From positions 45,609,441 through 45,673,440 of the forward strand of contig CM042012.1 of NCBI GenBank assembly GCA_023525715.1: a DNA stretch of 64,000 nucleotides. Direction: 5' to 3'. A program made the translations under genes and the position numbers. The stretch is from Cichorium intybus. Taxonomy: Eukaryota; Streptophyta; Magnoliopsida; Asterales; Asteraceae. Of this stretch, positions 50,161-62,569 are shown piece by piece. Positions within the stretch are counted from its first letter, which is position 1. Each line of letters starts with the position of its first letter. The notes beneath the pieces were generated by a model. It made no database searches. It saw only the letters and a list, made by a program, of their open reading frames with translations, and was not told where the DNA came from.

Positions 50161-50481
50161 ATATCATTTCTTTTTCCATTATATGTGACATGGATAATGA
50201 TGTTCCAAATATATTTGAGAAAATGATAGTACACTTGGGGAATAGAAGAAAAACAAATGAGGGCAAATTCGTAAAATGTTGCAACTTAATATTCTTTCCT
50301 GTGTCGAATAAGTTGATGGGTTTGTTCAAGTTTCAGGTGGCAAAAAACATGTAACATTATGGGGGAAGTCAGACAAGAGCATGTATTACACAAACGGATG
50401 GGTGATAAAAATGTGTTGTTTAAAATACATAAGGCACCTTAAGATCCAATCCAACCCGTGCGTAGCACGGGCTCAACCTAG

Positions 50482-50995
50482 TTTTCGTACAATTATAAAA
50501 GCTTAGTCACTCTTAATTTTGACACGACACCTTGATAATTGCCACGAATCAAGTTCGTACATTTTGTAATGATGAAAGATTTGGATAACTTCAAAATTGT
50601 AAGACTTAAGGTGCAAGAAATATTTTCTAATTTCCTTTGTTTTATATATTACTAAATCGGTAATATAAATAGACCGATATCTATTTACCAAAACTTTCAA
50701 AAACTAAATACAATTAATTATATATCCTAATTTTGCATATATCTATATGATATTTTAGTGCCACAAAATTTCCATTACGTATAAAAGTTTAATGAATAAA
50801 GAATTGATCAAATAATAAAACTTATAACTTATAAATATATAATAAATTTCGAATCGTAATAATATATGAATACGAATATAACAAATTATATAATAGATAT
50901 TATTTAAGACCAACCTAAATTTAATAATCGATAACTTATATAACTAATGTCGTAAATCTTACATGGTTAATACTAGTCGAAATATGGATGTTACA
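50482..50995. other. Remainder of the LTR-like insertion
   Basis: AT-rich, no gene seen. It ends in ggatgttaca. Confidence 0.5.
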
Positions 50996-51103
50996 ACCAT
51001 GACCCATCACAACCCTTCCTGGTTAACCATAACCCATCACAACCATTCCTGGTTGACCATAACCCACCACAACCCTTCCAAGTTGACCATGACCCATCAT
51101 AAC
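50996..51103. repeat. 30-bp minisatellite, middle segment
   Basis: About 3.6 units between two insertions. It ends ataac, the probable target duplication of the next element. Confidence 0.9.
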
Positions 51104-52228
51104 TGACATCGCAGCGGTCGTCATGTGGTCAAAAATAGTAAAATAACCTCACTCTTACTTAGCACAGTGGTAGTCAGGGTCGATCCACAGGAGTTTGGTG
51201 GTTAGGACAAGACGATAGTATACCAACTGTAGTGTCACTCTACAGTCAGCGGTATTGTTTCTACTTTCCCAAAACCAACATAAAACACAATATCAAAATA
51301 ATTGCCAAAATCCAAATCAAGCATGAACTAACTAAACCAAACCAAATCCTATACTAATGTTACTTACTGAAATCAGTAACTAAGTCCAAAATCCAGAAGC
51401 AACAAACAATTCCAAACACATCAACAAGCATTCAAACATCCAAAATACCGAAAATTGCAAATAAACCATAAACCGAATGATTAACTTTTTAATTCAAAAA
51501 CCAAACATCAAACCAATATCCAAACACTCAAATATCAGATCTAAACTATCAATTATTCTATTGAAATCAGAAACTATGAATCTAAACAAACATCAAGTAA
51601 TCGATGGAAATCCCGATTACGGAATACCTCGATACCGAGTTGATAAAATAAGAGAAAAACTAAATTACAAACCAAAATACTGATTCCCACTGAAAAACTG
51701 ACGAAATTGTGCCTTCGGATCCCTCCTTCGCGTCCCGGGATGCTCCAAAAGTCGGACGGGACTCCAATATTTTTAGTTGTGCGAAACTAGGGTTCCCGCG
51801 CCACAGCCAAGCTAAATCCGCGCCGCGCGTGTTTCCCCAGCCCGACTTTTCGGAGTTTAAAACTCAAAAATGGAGATTTTATCCTTTTTTGACATTAGCG
51901 CCGCTAATATAAAAATTAGCGTCGCTAATGAGTGCTTCCAGAAGATTCCTCGTGCGCGTTCGAAATTTGAATTGCAGATTTTCCCTCCTGCGAACATTAG
52001 CAACGCTAACTATAAAAGTCCGCGACACTAATGTCTGCTGACTTTTATTTCTCGTTCGTTTTGCTCCGTAACTTCTCCAGAATTGAACTAAAACCCCTGC
52101 ATTTACACGAAAAACATTTCCAAGCACTTTGGCACAAAAGTAAGTGATATTAGCCAATTAATAAGAATAAATTAACTAAAATACGGCTAAACAACCCCTA
52201 AAATACTTGATGTTACTAGGCGTTGTCA
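51104..52228 (-). repeat. 3' LTR of second non-autonomous element
   Basis: 1125 bp. It contains the palindromic word TTAGCGTCGCTAA and variants at 51890-52030. The TATA-box position reads taaaaata on the minus strand, where the 5' LTR has TATAAATA. Confidence 0.9.
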
Positions 52229-53276
52229 AACACCCCACACTTGTGCCTTGCTTGTCCCCAAGCAAGAGAGTTTTTAACAGATTTTAACTAAGACTCAAAC
52301 AATTTTTGAACGTGTTTAGTTTCAAAGCTTATTGTTCCCAGAGTTAGATTGAAATAGTTTGTGAAAACATAATCGAAATATTCTTTGGAATTCATGACTT
52401 TCTAAAGAACCATTGATTACAAATTTTCGTTCCACAATGAAGTGTACGTACTCATTCAAATTCTAAAGGCCATTAAAGAACTGTCCATGACTTTCGATGT
52501 TGTCCGTGTAACGAGCTTTCAGAAATACCATCCCAGACCAGACGATCTTAGGTGGTAAGGTGCGTAAATGCCTTTTTCGAGGCCAACCTTTTCGGACCTA
52601 CCGGCTCGAACAACAAAGGCCACTGATTGACAATCCCCTCCTAAATTCCAATCCTAAAACACTCCAATCTTCTAACTCCTAAAACTCAACTTATTTGACT
52701 AAACTAATAGCGGGATAACTACTAAATAGTATTTCTTGAAAAATACCAATGTCATAACATTCACAAACTATTCGTTTCAAAATTACAATCTATTAAAAAT
52801 TGCTAAAAATTGCTAAAAATTTTGAAAATGGATCATTTCCCGCAAAAAATTTCAAAAATAAAACTCTTTCGACCGTCCACACCCCACATTTAAAACCGTA
52901 CAACGTCCCCGTTGTACATAAAATTATTTCAAAACTAGGGAGAAAGAGTTACCCCTTTGAACGGCGAATTGCTTGATTGTTGGGACCATTTGTAGCAGAG
53001 TTGATCATGTTCGTTGTCTTGATGAAATCCGGGAGTCGAGGCACAGCAGTAAACACACCGACATAACACGAGTGTAGGGGTACGATGACCCCACACTTGC
53101 GTTATGCAACTCCATCAGTTGGTGCAGCAGTCACAGTTTGGCAAAATAATAGTAATTTACTAACAAAATTATCAACTCACGCAACGATGTTAAGTTTAAT
53201 TACAAACATAAAAATTTAAACAGAAACTAAAACTAAAAAAATAAAAAGAAGAAAATAAAAAAGGTACAAGAAAATA
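52229..53276 (-). other. 3' non-coding region of second element with covarying hairpin
   Basis: Polypurine tract AAGTGTGGGGTGTT beside the LTR. The hairpin at 53062-53106 has arms CATAAC/GTTATG around AGTGT-a-GGGGT/ACCCC-a-CACT. No gene seen. Confidence 0.65.
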
Positions 53277-54565
53277 TCACTCGGAATCATCATGACGCGT
53301 CCCAGATGGTCCTGCTCCGTCGCTTCCACCCATCGGCGGTGGTATTCCAAAACGTGCGAGAAGTGCGCACTGGCCCTCTATCAATAGTCGTATATCGGCT
53401 CGAATCTTTGCCTGTCCAGCCATCAATGCAGCCTGAGTGGTCTCAATCCTGGTGAGCCTCGCGTCCAGTCCATCCTCCCTGCCCGCAGGCTCCTGGTCTC
53501 GCTGAGTCTGTGGTGTCTCTCTCCTACATCTTCGTCGTGAAGCGGGAACCTCCGGTTGTACAACTGGTATCTCAGCTCCCTCTATCTCTGCATCCATGTC
53601 TACATCTTGGGCCTGTGCTGGCTGAGGCTCACTGACCAAAATGTAGCCCCCCGCCCACAGTTGGATAACACCCATCGTCCGTAGATATGAGGCCTCCATC
53701 GGCCTAGGATGAAAATGAGTCATCTCTCTCGTAACCTCTAGCGTCAACAACTGCTAGGACTCGGCTATGCGGGTGATGTAATGCCCGCCGACCAAAGGAC
53801 TGGCTGATCTGGGTTCCGCGGACTCAATCAAGAACTTAGGTAACAGGTAAGCGATATGGAAGAACCTGTCAGCATGGAGACGCGCCCATAGAAATGGTAG
53901 GTCCTTCTTCGGCACCTTGTCACCACCCTGACGCTGCCGAAGGGTGCAAGTGACAATCCTATGTAACAGACGGTGGATCGGCGATCGTATGGTACTGGCA
54001 ATGGCGGCTGTGCTGAATGCAACGTCGCTGATCTCAGTCCAGATGGCTACCTCTGTCACATCCTCGTCTGGGTGGGTAGTGCATGCTGCTAAGAACGGCA
54101 GGAAATATAGATCGGCTGTCTCCTCCTCGGTGTAAATGCCTGCTCATAGTGCAAGCTCTACCATAGTGCACTCCCTCCATACACCTCCCAATCGGAATCG
54201 GACTGTCCGCTGAGATAGATCATCACTGCGTACTCCCCAATCACATGTACCCAAGAACTCCAGAATGATCTCCCAGTAGCATGTCTCGTTTGCTGCGATG
54301 AGACGATCCCAGCCACGACATGTAAAACTGCTCGCTCCATCAGCACTGATCCAGGTGCGGACCAGGTACTACTCCAACGGGCTGTGATGCTTGAAGCTGC
54401 GGCGAGTATCCTATCCAATGACGGTGCAACCTCAATCTCCCGGCCAGCTAGCACTGGTAGTCGTCTCATGGCCCCTGCGGACCTCGGTGATCCCTTTGTG
54501 AACTCCACAAACCGGTGCAGTGGTAGTCGACCAACTTCAACAACGGGTCTCATACGCCGTTCCAT
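53277..54565 (-). pseudogene. ATHILA ORF-1-like protein of second element
   Basis: ATG 54565 (MERRMRPVVEVGRLP) directly follows an acceptor tctttgcag. After a frame change near 54350 the conserved SFTCRGWDRLIAANETCYWE and TVRFRLGGVWRE region appears. Then come RSPIHRLLHRIVTCTLRQ, KKDLPFLWARLHADRFFH, GGHYITRIAES, a basic SRRRCRRE patch, a helical TRIETTQAALMAGQAKIRAD part and a GAGPSG tail. Stops at about 54130 (TGA) and 53754 (TAG) break it. The tail and basic patch match element Z closely, so the domain order is conserved across both LTR families. Confidence 0.7.
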
Positions 54566-55520
54566 CTGCAAAGATTAACCAATAACAAAACCCCATGTCT
54601 ATGTGAGAAATAAGTTGCAAAATTGGACCTTGACATCAATAACATTGCTAAAAAAATCAGCCCCGCTACTGATGAACGTAGCCCCAGATTTTTTGATTTT
54701 TCAAATTTAGTCCGTTTTTCAAATTGATTGCACCAATATGTTCCTACACTAGAGACTAACAAAAGCCCTAAGTTTAATTTTAGAAAAACAGGCTAAAAGT
54801 GCCCTAATTTCTCATTTGGGTCAAAAACCCCTAATTATGAACCCTAGATTTCTTGATTTTCGATTCCAACCTGTTTTTATCAAATTGAACACACCAATAG
54901 CATCCTAAACTAACCACTAACAAAAGCCCTCTGTCAATTTTCAGAAAAACAAGCAACAAATCCTCCAAATCGAGCAAAACCCCGAAGAACCCTAATTTCG
55001 ACCCTAATTCACAAATTTCTAAAATTTTTGTTGATTTCATCAAATTGAACCTATCACTAGGTAGCTAGGGCAGCGATTAAGAAACCCTAGGTGTCAATTG
55101 CATGAAAAATGAACCAGAAATCGTTCGATTTGAGGATGAAGGGTCCGATTCGTGAAAACCCCAAAAACAAGCCCTAATTTTTGTTTTTTCGATTTGTGAC
55201 CTGTTTTTAGCTCAATTGATCATTCCAATGTGTCCTATACCCACCGATTAACAAACCCCAAGCTTCAATTTCAAGAAAAACAAGAAAGAGATGGCTCGAT
55301 TTGAGGTTAAAGGTTGCGAAACCCGAAACCCCAAATCCGCTCTAAAACCCCGAATTCCAGCAAGTTGTGCGATAAGAACAGTAAAGGGATGTTTAGATAC
55401 GTACCTTTGATGCTGAATTGAAGTTTCGTTGGATTAATTTCTCGAAAAATCGAAATTTTTGTGGTTCTTGGTGGTGTTCTGTTCGGCAGACACGCAAGGG
55501 GGAGGAGGAGCTCAACATTA
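54566..55520 (-). promoter_or_regulatory. Leader and 839-nt intron-like region upstream of ORF1 (second element)
   Basis: Minus strand: palindrome-containing upstream region (gttagcgccac, ttagtgacgctaatc, 55510-55600), leader, donor CATCAAAG|GTACGT (GT at 55404-55403), intron with repeats, acceptor (last G 54566). No clear TATA box was seen. Confidence 0.4.
54670..55300. repeat. Diverged ~160-bp tandem repeats within the ORF1 intron
   Basis: Four blocks with the order gattttt...caaattgat...ccaatatgttccta...aacaaaagccct...ttttagaaaaac, centred near 54733, 54893, 55050 and 55226. They are strongly diverged. Confidence 0.5.
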
Positions 55521-55743
55521 GCGACGAGAGGGTGGAAGAGAGTTGACCAGCCTTTGACCAGAGATTAGCGTCACTAACATTAAAAATAGTGGCGCTAACT
55601 TGTAATTTTCCATTTTTTTCGCGATTTTTTCGTATTTTTAAAACCCGTTCGACCACCCCACACTCGAGTTATGCCAGGACATTTTGAAAAATTTTCCAAG
55701 TGATATTTTGACAAAATAAAAACTAAAAAAATAAAAACAAAAA

Positions 55744-56729
55744 TTAAAAATACTTACCGAAATGTCGGGTGTCTTCATTTTGCAATTTTGGCTTGCGGTG
55801 CCAATAGAAATTTTCCAATTGATTAGGATTGGGAGGCATATTGTTGGTATACTCCCGAATGTCCTCATCAATGGTATTGATCACATCCAATTTTCCATTC
55901 ATTAATGGGTCATGGGTGCCAAAGAAATCATGTTTATTGTTTTCAAAGACCAACTCGTCGACATCATCTTCTTGATCATCGTCCAACATGTGGATCGGTA
56001 CCAAGAGTGAGCGACTGGTAATATCTGGTGATGGTACAGATTCACTCATCACCAGATCCTCACTTTCAAAATGCTCAAAAATTTCAAAAATTATAGGTTT
56101 AGGGGTAGTATTGTCATCTACGCCCCCTTCCCCAATGGTATCAACAACTTCAACAATTTCGGGAGTCGTTGGGCTGGGGTCTGTACTGTCACTTACAGCC
56201 TCCTCCACAACATCCTCATCAACCAAATTGTCTGGTGATGGTACAGATGCACTCATCACCAGATCAACATCAAAAACATCAAAAGCTGTTGAGTCAGGAT
56301 AAGCATTGTCACCTGCAACCTCTTCCTCAACAACATTGTCGACCCTCTCAGTGATCTCTTGATCTTCCCAAGGTGTATGCCCTTCCATCACATATTAAGG
56401 TGATGCAAGTTCACACACATTATTATTGGTATAAAAATCACTCGCCTCAGGTTCTGCGAGGGTGGTGAACATTTCCAACTTTCCTCTAACTTATCTAATG
56501 AAACTTGCAATCTTTCATGAGCATCATCCTGGTCCTTCTGCACTTGGTAGGTGTTATACATGAGTACCCAAAGTTGGGCCCAAGTTGCAAGATTTTCAGG
56601 TTGAGATAACTCCTCGGTCCGCCATCCATTGTCATCGAATGATCCATTGTAGTAATCATCCTCGTAATAGGTGTCGGCCGGATTTTCATAATACTCATAA
56701 TACTGATCCGGGTACATGTAATCGCCCAT
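55744..56729 (-). pseudogene. Acidic ORF of unknown function (second element)
   Basis: Homologue of the ORF at 18548-19809. ATG 56729 (MGDYMYPDQYY), the PADTYYEDDYYNGSFDDNGW N-terminus, the LATWAQLWVLMYNTYQ helix, then acidic repeats (SVPSPDNLVDEDVVE) and IDEDIREYTNNMPPNPNQLE. One base is missing near 56453, so frames change there. Its N-terminal junction, broken in element Z, is intact here, and vice versa, so the ancestor had one open frame. The 3' end (HFGKYF, TAA 55744) runs over a consensus donor cg|gtaagta at about 55763, so splicing into a further exon is possible. The basic C-terminus of the element Z version is absent. Confidence 0.7.
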
Positions 56730-56812
56730 TATGAAGACGTACACATACCAAAAATCAAAAAACTAACATCAAAAGAAACAACCCTACTGATCGTCTATCC
56801 TAAGCGCACAAC

Positions 56813-56830
56813 TCCCCAGCAACGGCGCCA
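56813..56830 (-). other. Primer binding site, tRNA-Asp type (second element)
   Basis: TGGCGCCGTTGCTGGGGA on the minus strand, one base from the family-1 site, 5 bp from the LTR. Confidence 0.85.
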
Positions 56831-56835
56831 AAATT

Positions 56836-57960
56836 TGACATCGCAGCGGTCGTCATGCGGTCAAAAATAGTAAAATAACCTCACTCTCACTTAGCACAGT
56901 GGTAGTCAGAGTCGATCCACAGGAGTTTGGTGGTTAGGACAAGAGGATAGTATACCAACTGTAGTGTCACTCTACAGTCAGCGGTATTGTTTCTACTTTC
57001 CCAAAACCAACACAAAACACAATATTAAAACAATTGCCAAAATCCAAATCAAGCATGAACTAACTAAACCAAACCAAATCCTAGACTAATGTTACTTACT
57101 GAAATCAGAAACTAAGTCCAAAATCCAGAAGCAACAAACAATTCCAAACACATCAACAAGCATTCAAACATCCAAAATATCGAAAATTGCAAATAAACCA
57201 TAAACCGAATGATTAACTTTTTAATTCAAAACCCAAACATCAAACCAATATCCAAACACTCAAATATCAGATCTAAACTATCAATTATTCTACTGAAATC
57301 AGAAACTATGAATCTAAACAAACATCAAGTAATCGATGGAAATCCCGATTGTGGAATACCTCGATACCGAGTTGATAAAATAAGAGAAAAACTAAATTAC
57401 TAACCAAAATATTGATTCCCACTTAAAAACTGACGAAATTGTGCCTTCAGATCCCTCCTTCGCGCCCCGGGATGCTCCAAAAGTCGGACGGGACTCCAAT
57501 ATTTATAGTTGTGCGAAATTAGGGTTCCCGCGCCGCGGCCAAACTAAATCCGCACCGCACGTGTTTCCCTAGCCCGACTTTTCGGAGTTTAAAACTCAAA
57601 AATGGAGATTTTATCCTTTTTTGACATTAGCGTCGCTAATTTAAAAATTAGCGTCGCTAATGAGTGCTTCCAGAAGATTCCTCACGCGCGTTCGAAATTT
57701 GAATTGCAGATTTTCCCCCCTGCGAACATTAGTGACGCTAACTATAAAAGTTAGCGATGCTAATGTCTGCTGACTTTTATTTATCGTTCGTTTTGCTCCG
57801 TAACTTCTCCAGAATTGCACTAAAACCCCTGCATTTACACTAAAAACATTTTCAAGCACTTTGGCACAAAAGTAAGTGATATTAGCCAATTAATAAGAAT
57901 AAATTAACTAAAACATGGCTAAACAACGCCTAAACTACTTGATGTTACTAGGCGTTGTCA
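56836..57960 (-). repeat. 5' LTR of second non-autonomous element
   Basis: 1125 bp. Minus-strand TATAAATA at about 57498-57505. GCGCCGCGG and TTAGCGTCGCTAA words lie upstream at 57530-57770. Confidence 0.9.
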
Positions 57961-58569
57961 AGAACCCTTTCTGGTTGACCATAACCCATCACAACCCTTC
58001 CTAGTTGACCATAACCCATCACAACCCTTCTAAGTTGACCATGACCCATCATAACCCTTCCTGGTTGACCATAACCCATCACAACCCTTCCAAGTTGACC
58101 ATGACCCATCAAAACCCTTCCTGGTTGACCATAACCCATCACAACCCTTCCTAGTTGACCATAACCCATCACAACCCTTCCAAGTTGACCATAACCATCA
58201 CAACCCTTCCTGGTTGACCATAACCCATCACAACCCTTCCTGGTTGACCATAGCCCATCACAACCCTTCCAGGTTGACCATGACCTATCACAACCCTTCC
58301 TGGTTGACTATAACCCATCACAACCATTCCTGGTTGACTATAACCAACCACAACCCTTCCAAGTTGACCATAACCCATCACAACCGTTCATGGTTGACCA
58401 TAACCCATCACAACCCTTCCAAGTTGACCATAACCCATCACAACCCTTCCAAGTTGACCATGACCCATCACAACTCTTCTTGGTTGACTATAACCCATCA
58501 CAACCCTTCTTGGTTGACCATAACCCACCACAACCCTTCCAAGTTGACCATGACCCATCACAACCCTTT
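57961..58569. repeat. 30-bp minisatellite, right segment
   Basis: About 20 units with alternating variants cctggttgac/aagttgacc and cataaccc/catgaccc. Because 30 is a multiple of three and the unit lacks stops in several frames, long 10-residue-periodic frames appear on both strands. I do not regard these as genes. Confidence 0.95.
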
Positions 58570-60334
58570 GCAATGTATACATTAAATTAATAATGTTATG
58601 TAATGTAATAGAAATAAAAATGTTGATTTTGTTATATTATTATTATTATTATTATGTAATGTATTTATTATATTAATTTATAACGTATGTATATTTTAAA
58701 ATGATATACGTACCTTCATAATGTATTTATTAAATTTTAATATGATATAACACTTGATTAATAATATGTATTACGAACCGTCATTGCAGATAACAATTAT
58801 AACCCTACTCTGCTAAATTGTACTAGCCCATTTTGTCTCTCATATCCTCTGTTTCTTGTTTCATACGTTTACAGAGTAGGTATTTTCGTTGAAATAAAAG
58901 CCCTCATTCATTGTAAATGATGTTTTCCCTTTACGATCAGTTGCAGGAAATTCCTTGAGTTATGTAAAGATAATCATGTATTGGAAAGAGTTTCACTTCA
59001 TAACCAACCGATAGACCCATTCATCCCCTACGACGAAAACAAATGACGATTTTAGAGTAAATGCGAAGAGGTTGAAAACCCTGAAGCACTATACCGGTGC
59101 ATGAATGGTATAGGTTACAAAACCTAATATTTCTTTGTTATTCTTTTTGTTAATATTCTAACCCTCTACATATGCTAAATTGTTTCTTTATCACAATATC
59201 AGTACTTCGAATTATATGAAAAGACAGAAGCGTAAGAGAAATTAAAAAAAGCTTCTTCTAAATGTCATTATGGTGCTTCGTATGTTCTTGGGATATTGCT
59301 TATCGCAAAGCCAAATGAATCAACAGATGAATGATTGTAAATTTTGAAAAAATTGTATATTGTTGAAAGAGTTGGGTATAAAGACTTAGACTACATCAGA
59401 ATTCTACTTAAGTTGAAGGTTAATTTGAAGATTACATGAGACATTGTAGATTTAAAATGTAATGACATATCACACACTTATGATCGTATTAAATACTCAT
59501 TTTGGGCACTTGATCAAGGCCTTTCTTGTTGCAAAATATGTAGGTGGTTAAGAGAATTTCATTTCTTTGTATGGAATGTGAATAGAATGTATTAGTTAAT
59601 AGATTTTGTAAATAAATATTGTTCTATTAATTTTTTTGTTATGGTATTTATTTAATGTTGTTTGTGACGTTTAAAATTTAATTTTTTTAAATGTCAGGTA
59701 TTGATCCTTTAAAGGAATGTCATGTTTCAATTAAAAAAATGGTTTAAGTGTTGTATACACACAATGTTTAACATTCAAAATTTTTATTACAAGTAATAAT
59801 AATATTTTTTGATGAAACCATTTATGGGGATTGAAAATGTGAATTTTTCTAAAATGTCAAGTGTTCTATATACATAATGTTGGACCTTATGCGACTAAAA
59901 ATGTAAAAGTGTTCCTAAAATGTCAAAAGTTCACATTATTCGTAAAAGTCAAATTTTTTGCATAAGTATCAAACATAACCTTCCACAATTAGAATAACTA
60001 GGCGGGAATCACAATGACCGCACACGAATATTCAATGAAAATTTTCAAACGGATCCCACCATTGTGAAGATGGGCGGATCTAGTGGAATAACAAATTTAC
60101 TCATGTCTAGCAGATTTATTGGAAAAATGGAAACCTTTTCCATGATTTCAAAAGAGATTTCGATTACACAACTCTGCAATACGAGATTTAAGGTAACCGA
60201 GTATCTCCTTCGTCAATCATCAGGTTGCTCTATAAGACCTGCTATTCACCAAGTTTTGTGAAGCTTTCTATGAATAATTTCATTTATTTCGATTTAAGCT
60301 TTCTATTATTACTAACTCTAATTTTGTGTTGTGA
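58570..60334. other. AT-rich region without a recognised gene
   Basis: Contains a short TTA repeat near 58636-58655. A plus-strand frame at 60064-60261 ends in an aag|gtaacc donor-like site at 60192. Nothing here is recognised. Confidence 0.4.
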
Positions 60335-60522
60335 TTGAGAGATCCGGTAAGGGAACACATTGGATTGAGGTGTATTTCATGGAATACGGTCACGAAAAAA
60401 TACCATGATATGCTTTGGAAGAAAATTACGGTAAACCTTATGTACCTATTACATTACCTTGCATTTTCATTCCATACGACTAACTTGCTTTCCATATATT
60501 GTAGAGATTTTATGAAATTTAA
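60335..60522 (+). pseudogene. Possible exons of a plant En/Spm-associated (Transposase_24-like) protein
   Basis: Exon-like frame DPVREHIGLRCISWN...KKYHDMLWKKIT ends at acg|gtaaac (60430). The next piece after ttgtag (60505) reads RFYEI then TAA. Joined in phase 0 this resembles the VREHV...W..V....D.LW..I..RF line of Transposase_24/Ptta proteins that accompany CACTA elements. It is very short and decayed. Confidence 0.3.

Positions 60523-62569
<2,047 letters not shown>

Larger units (their letters stand above)
47980..50481 (+). mobile_element. Helitron-like insertion carrying host gene fragments (5' end not found)
   Basis: The 3' end at 50481 has the plant Helitron signature: a hairpin CCCGTGC-gta-GCACGGG (50456-50472), a short spacer, and CTAG (50478-50481) followed by T. 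Upstream are gene-like pieces foreign to the surrounding LTR: a TATA-like tgtataaacaca and leader (48184-48475), a transcription-factor-like fragment (48701-49126) and an exon-like piece (50040-50160). The left boundary is only bracketed between about 47.9 and 48.7 kb. Confidence 0.5.
46241..50995. mobile_element. 4.75-kb LTR-like insertion in the minisatellite (possible solo LTR)
   Basis: Starts TGTAACACCC and ends GGATGTTACA, ends typical of plant gypsy LTRs. It is flanked by a perfect 5-bp duplication accat (46236-46240 and 50996-51000). No primer site, gag or pol is visible inside, so a solo LTR enlarged by a nested insertion fits best. A second GGGTGTTACA lies at 46374-46383, making an inner 143-bp inverted-terminus segment. 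A complete small element of another type is not excluded. Orientation is uncertain. Confidence 0.6.
51104..57960 (-). mobile_element. Second non-autonomous Athila-like element, different LTR family
   Basis: Two 1125-bp LTRs (51104-52228 and 56836-57960), TGACATCGCAGCGG to TAGGCGTTGTCA, differ at about 9 of the first 300 positions by eye. Flanks ataac (left) and agaac (right) are a 5-bp target duplication with one mismatch. Minus-strand order: LTR, tRNA-Asp primer site (56813-56830), acidic ORF, promoter/intron, ORF1-like gene, hairpin, LTR. It has no gag or pol. The architecture equals element Z, but LTR sequence is mostly different from family 1. Confidence 0.85.

Noticed and set aside
57961..58569. 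CRISPR-like spaced repeats
   Set aside because: Direct repeats are contiguous 30-bp units without unique spacers, and the sequence is plant nuclear DNA. It is a minisatellite.
57948..58590. 10-residue periodic frames (HHNPSWLTIT type and MGYGQPGRVV type) on both strands
   Set aside because: The 30-bp repeat is a multiple of three without stops in several frames. Openness on both strands and multiple phases argues against coding.
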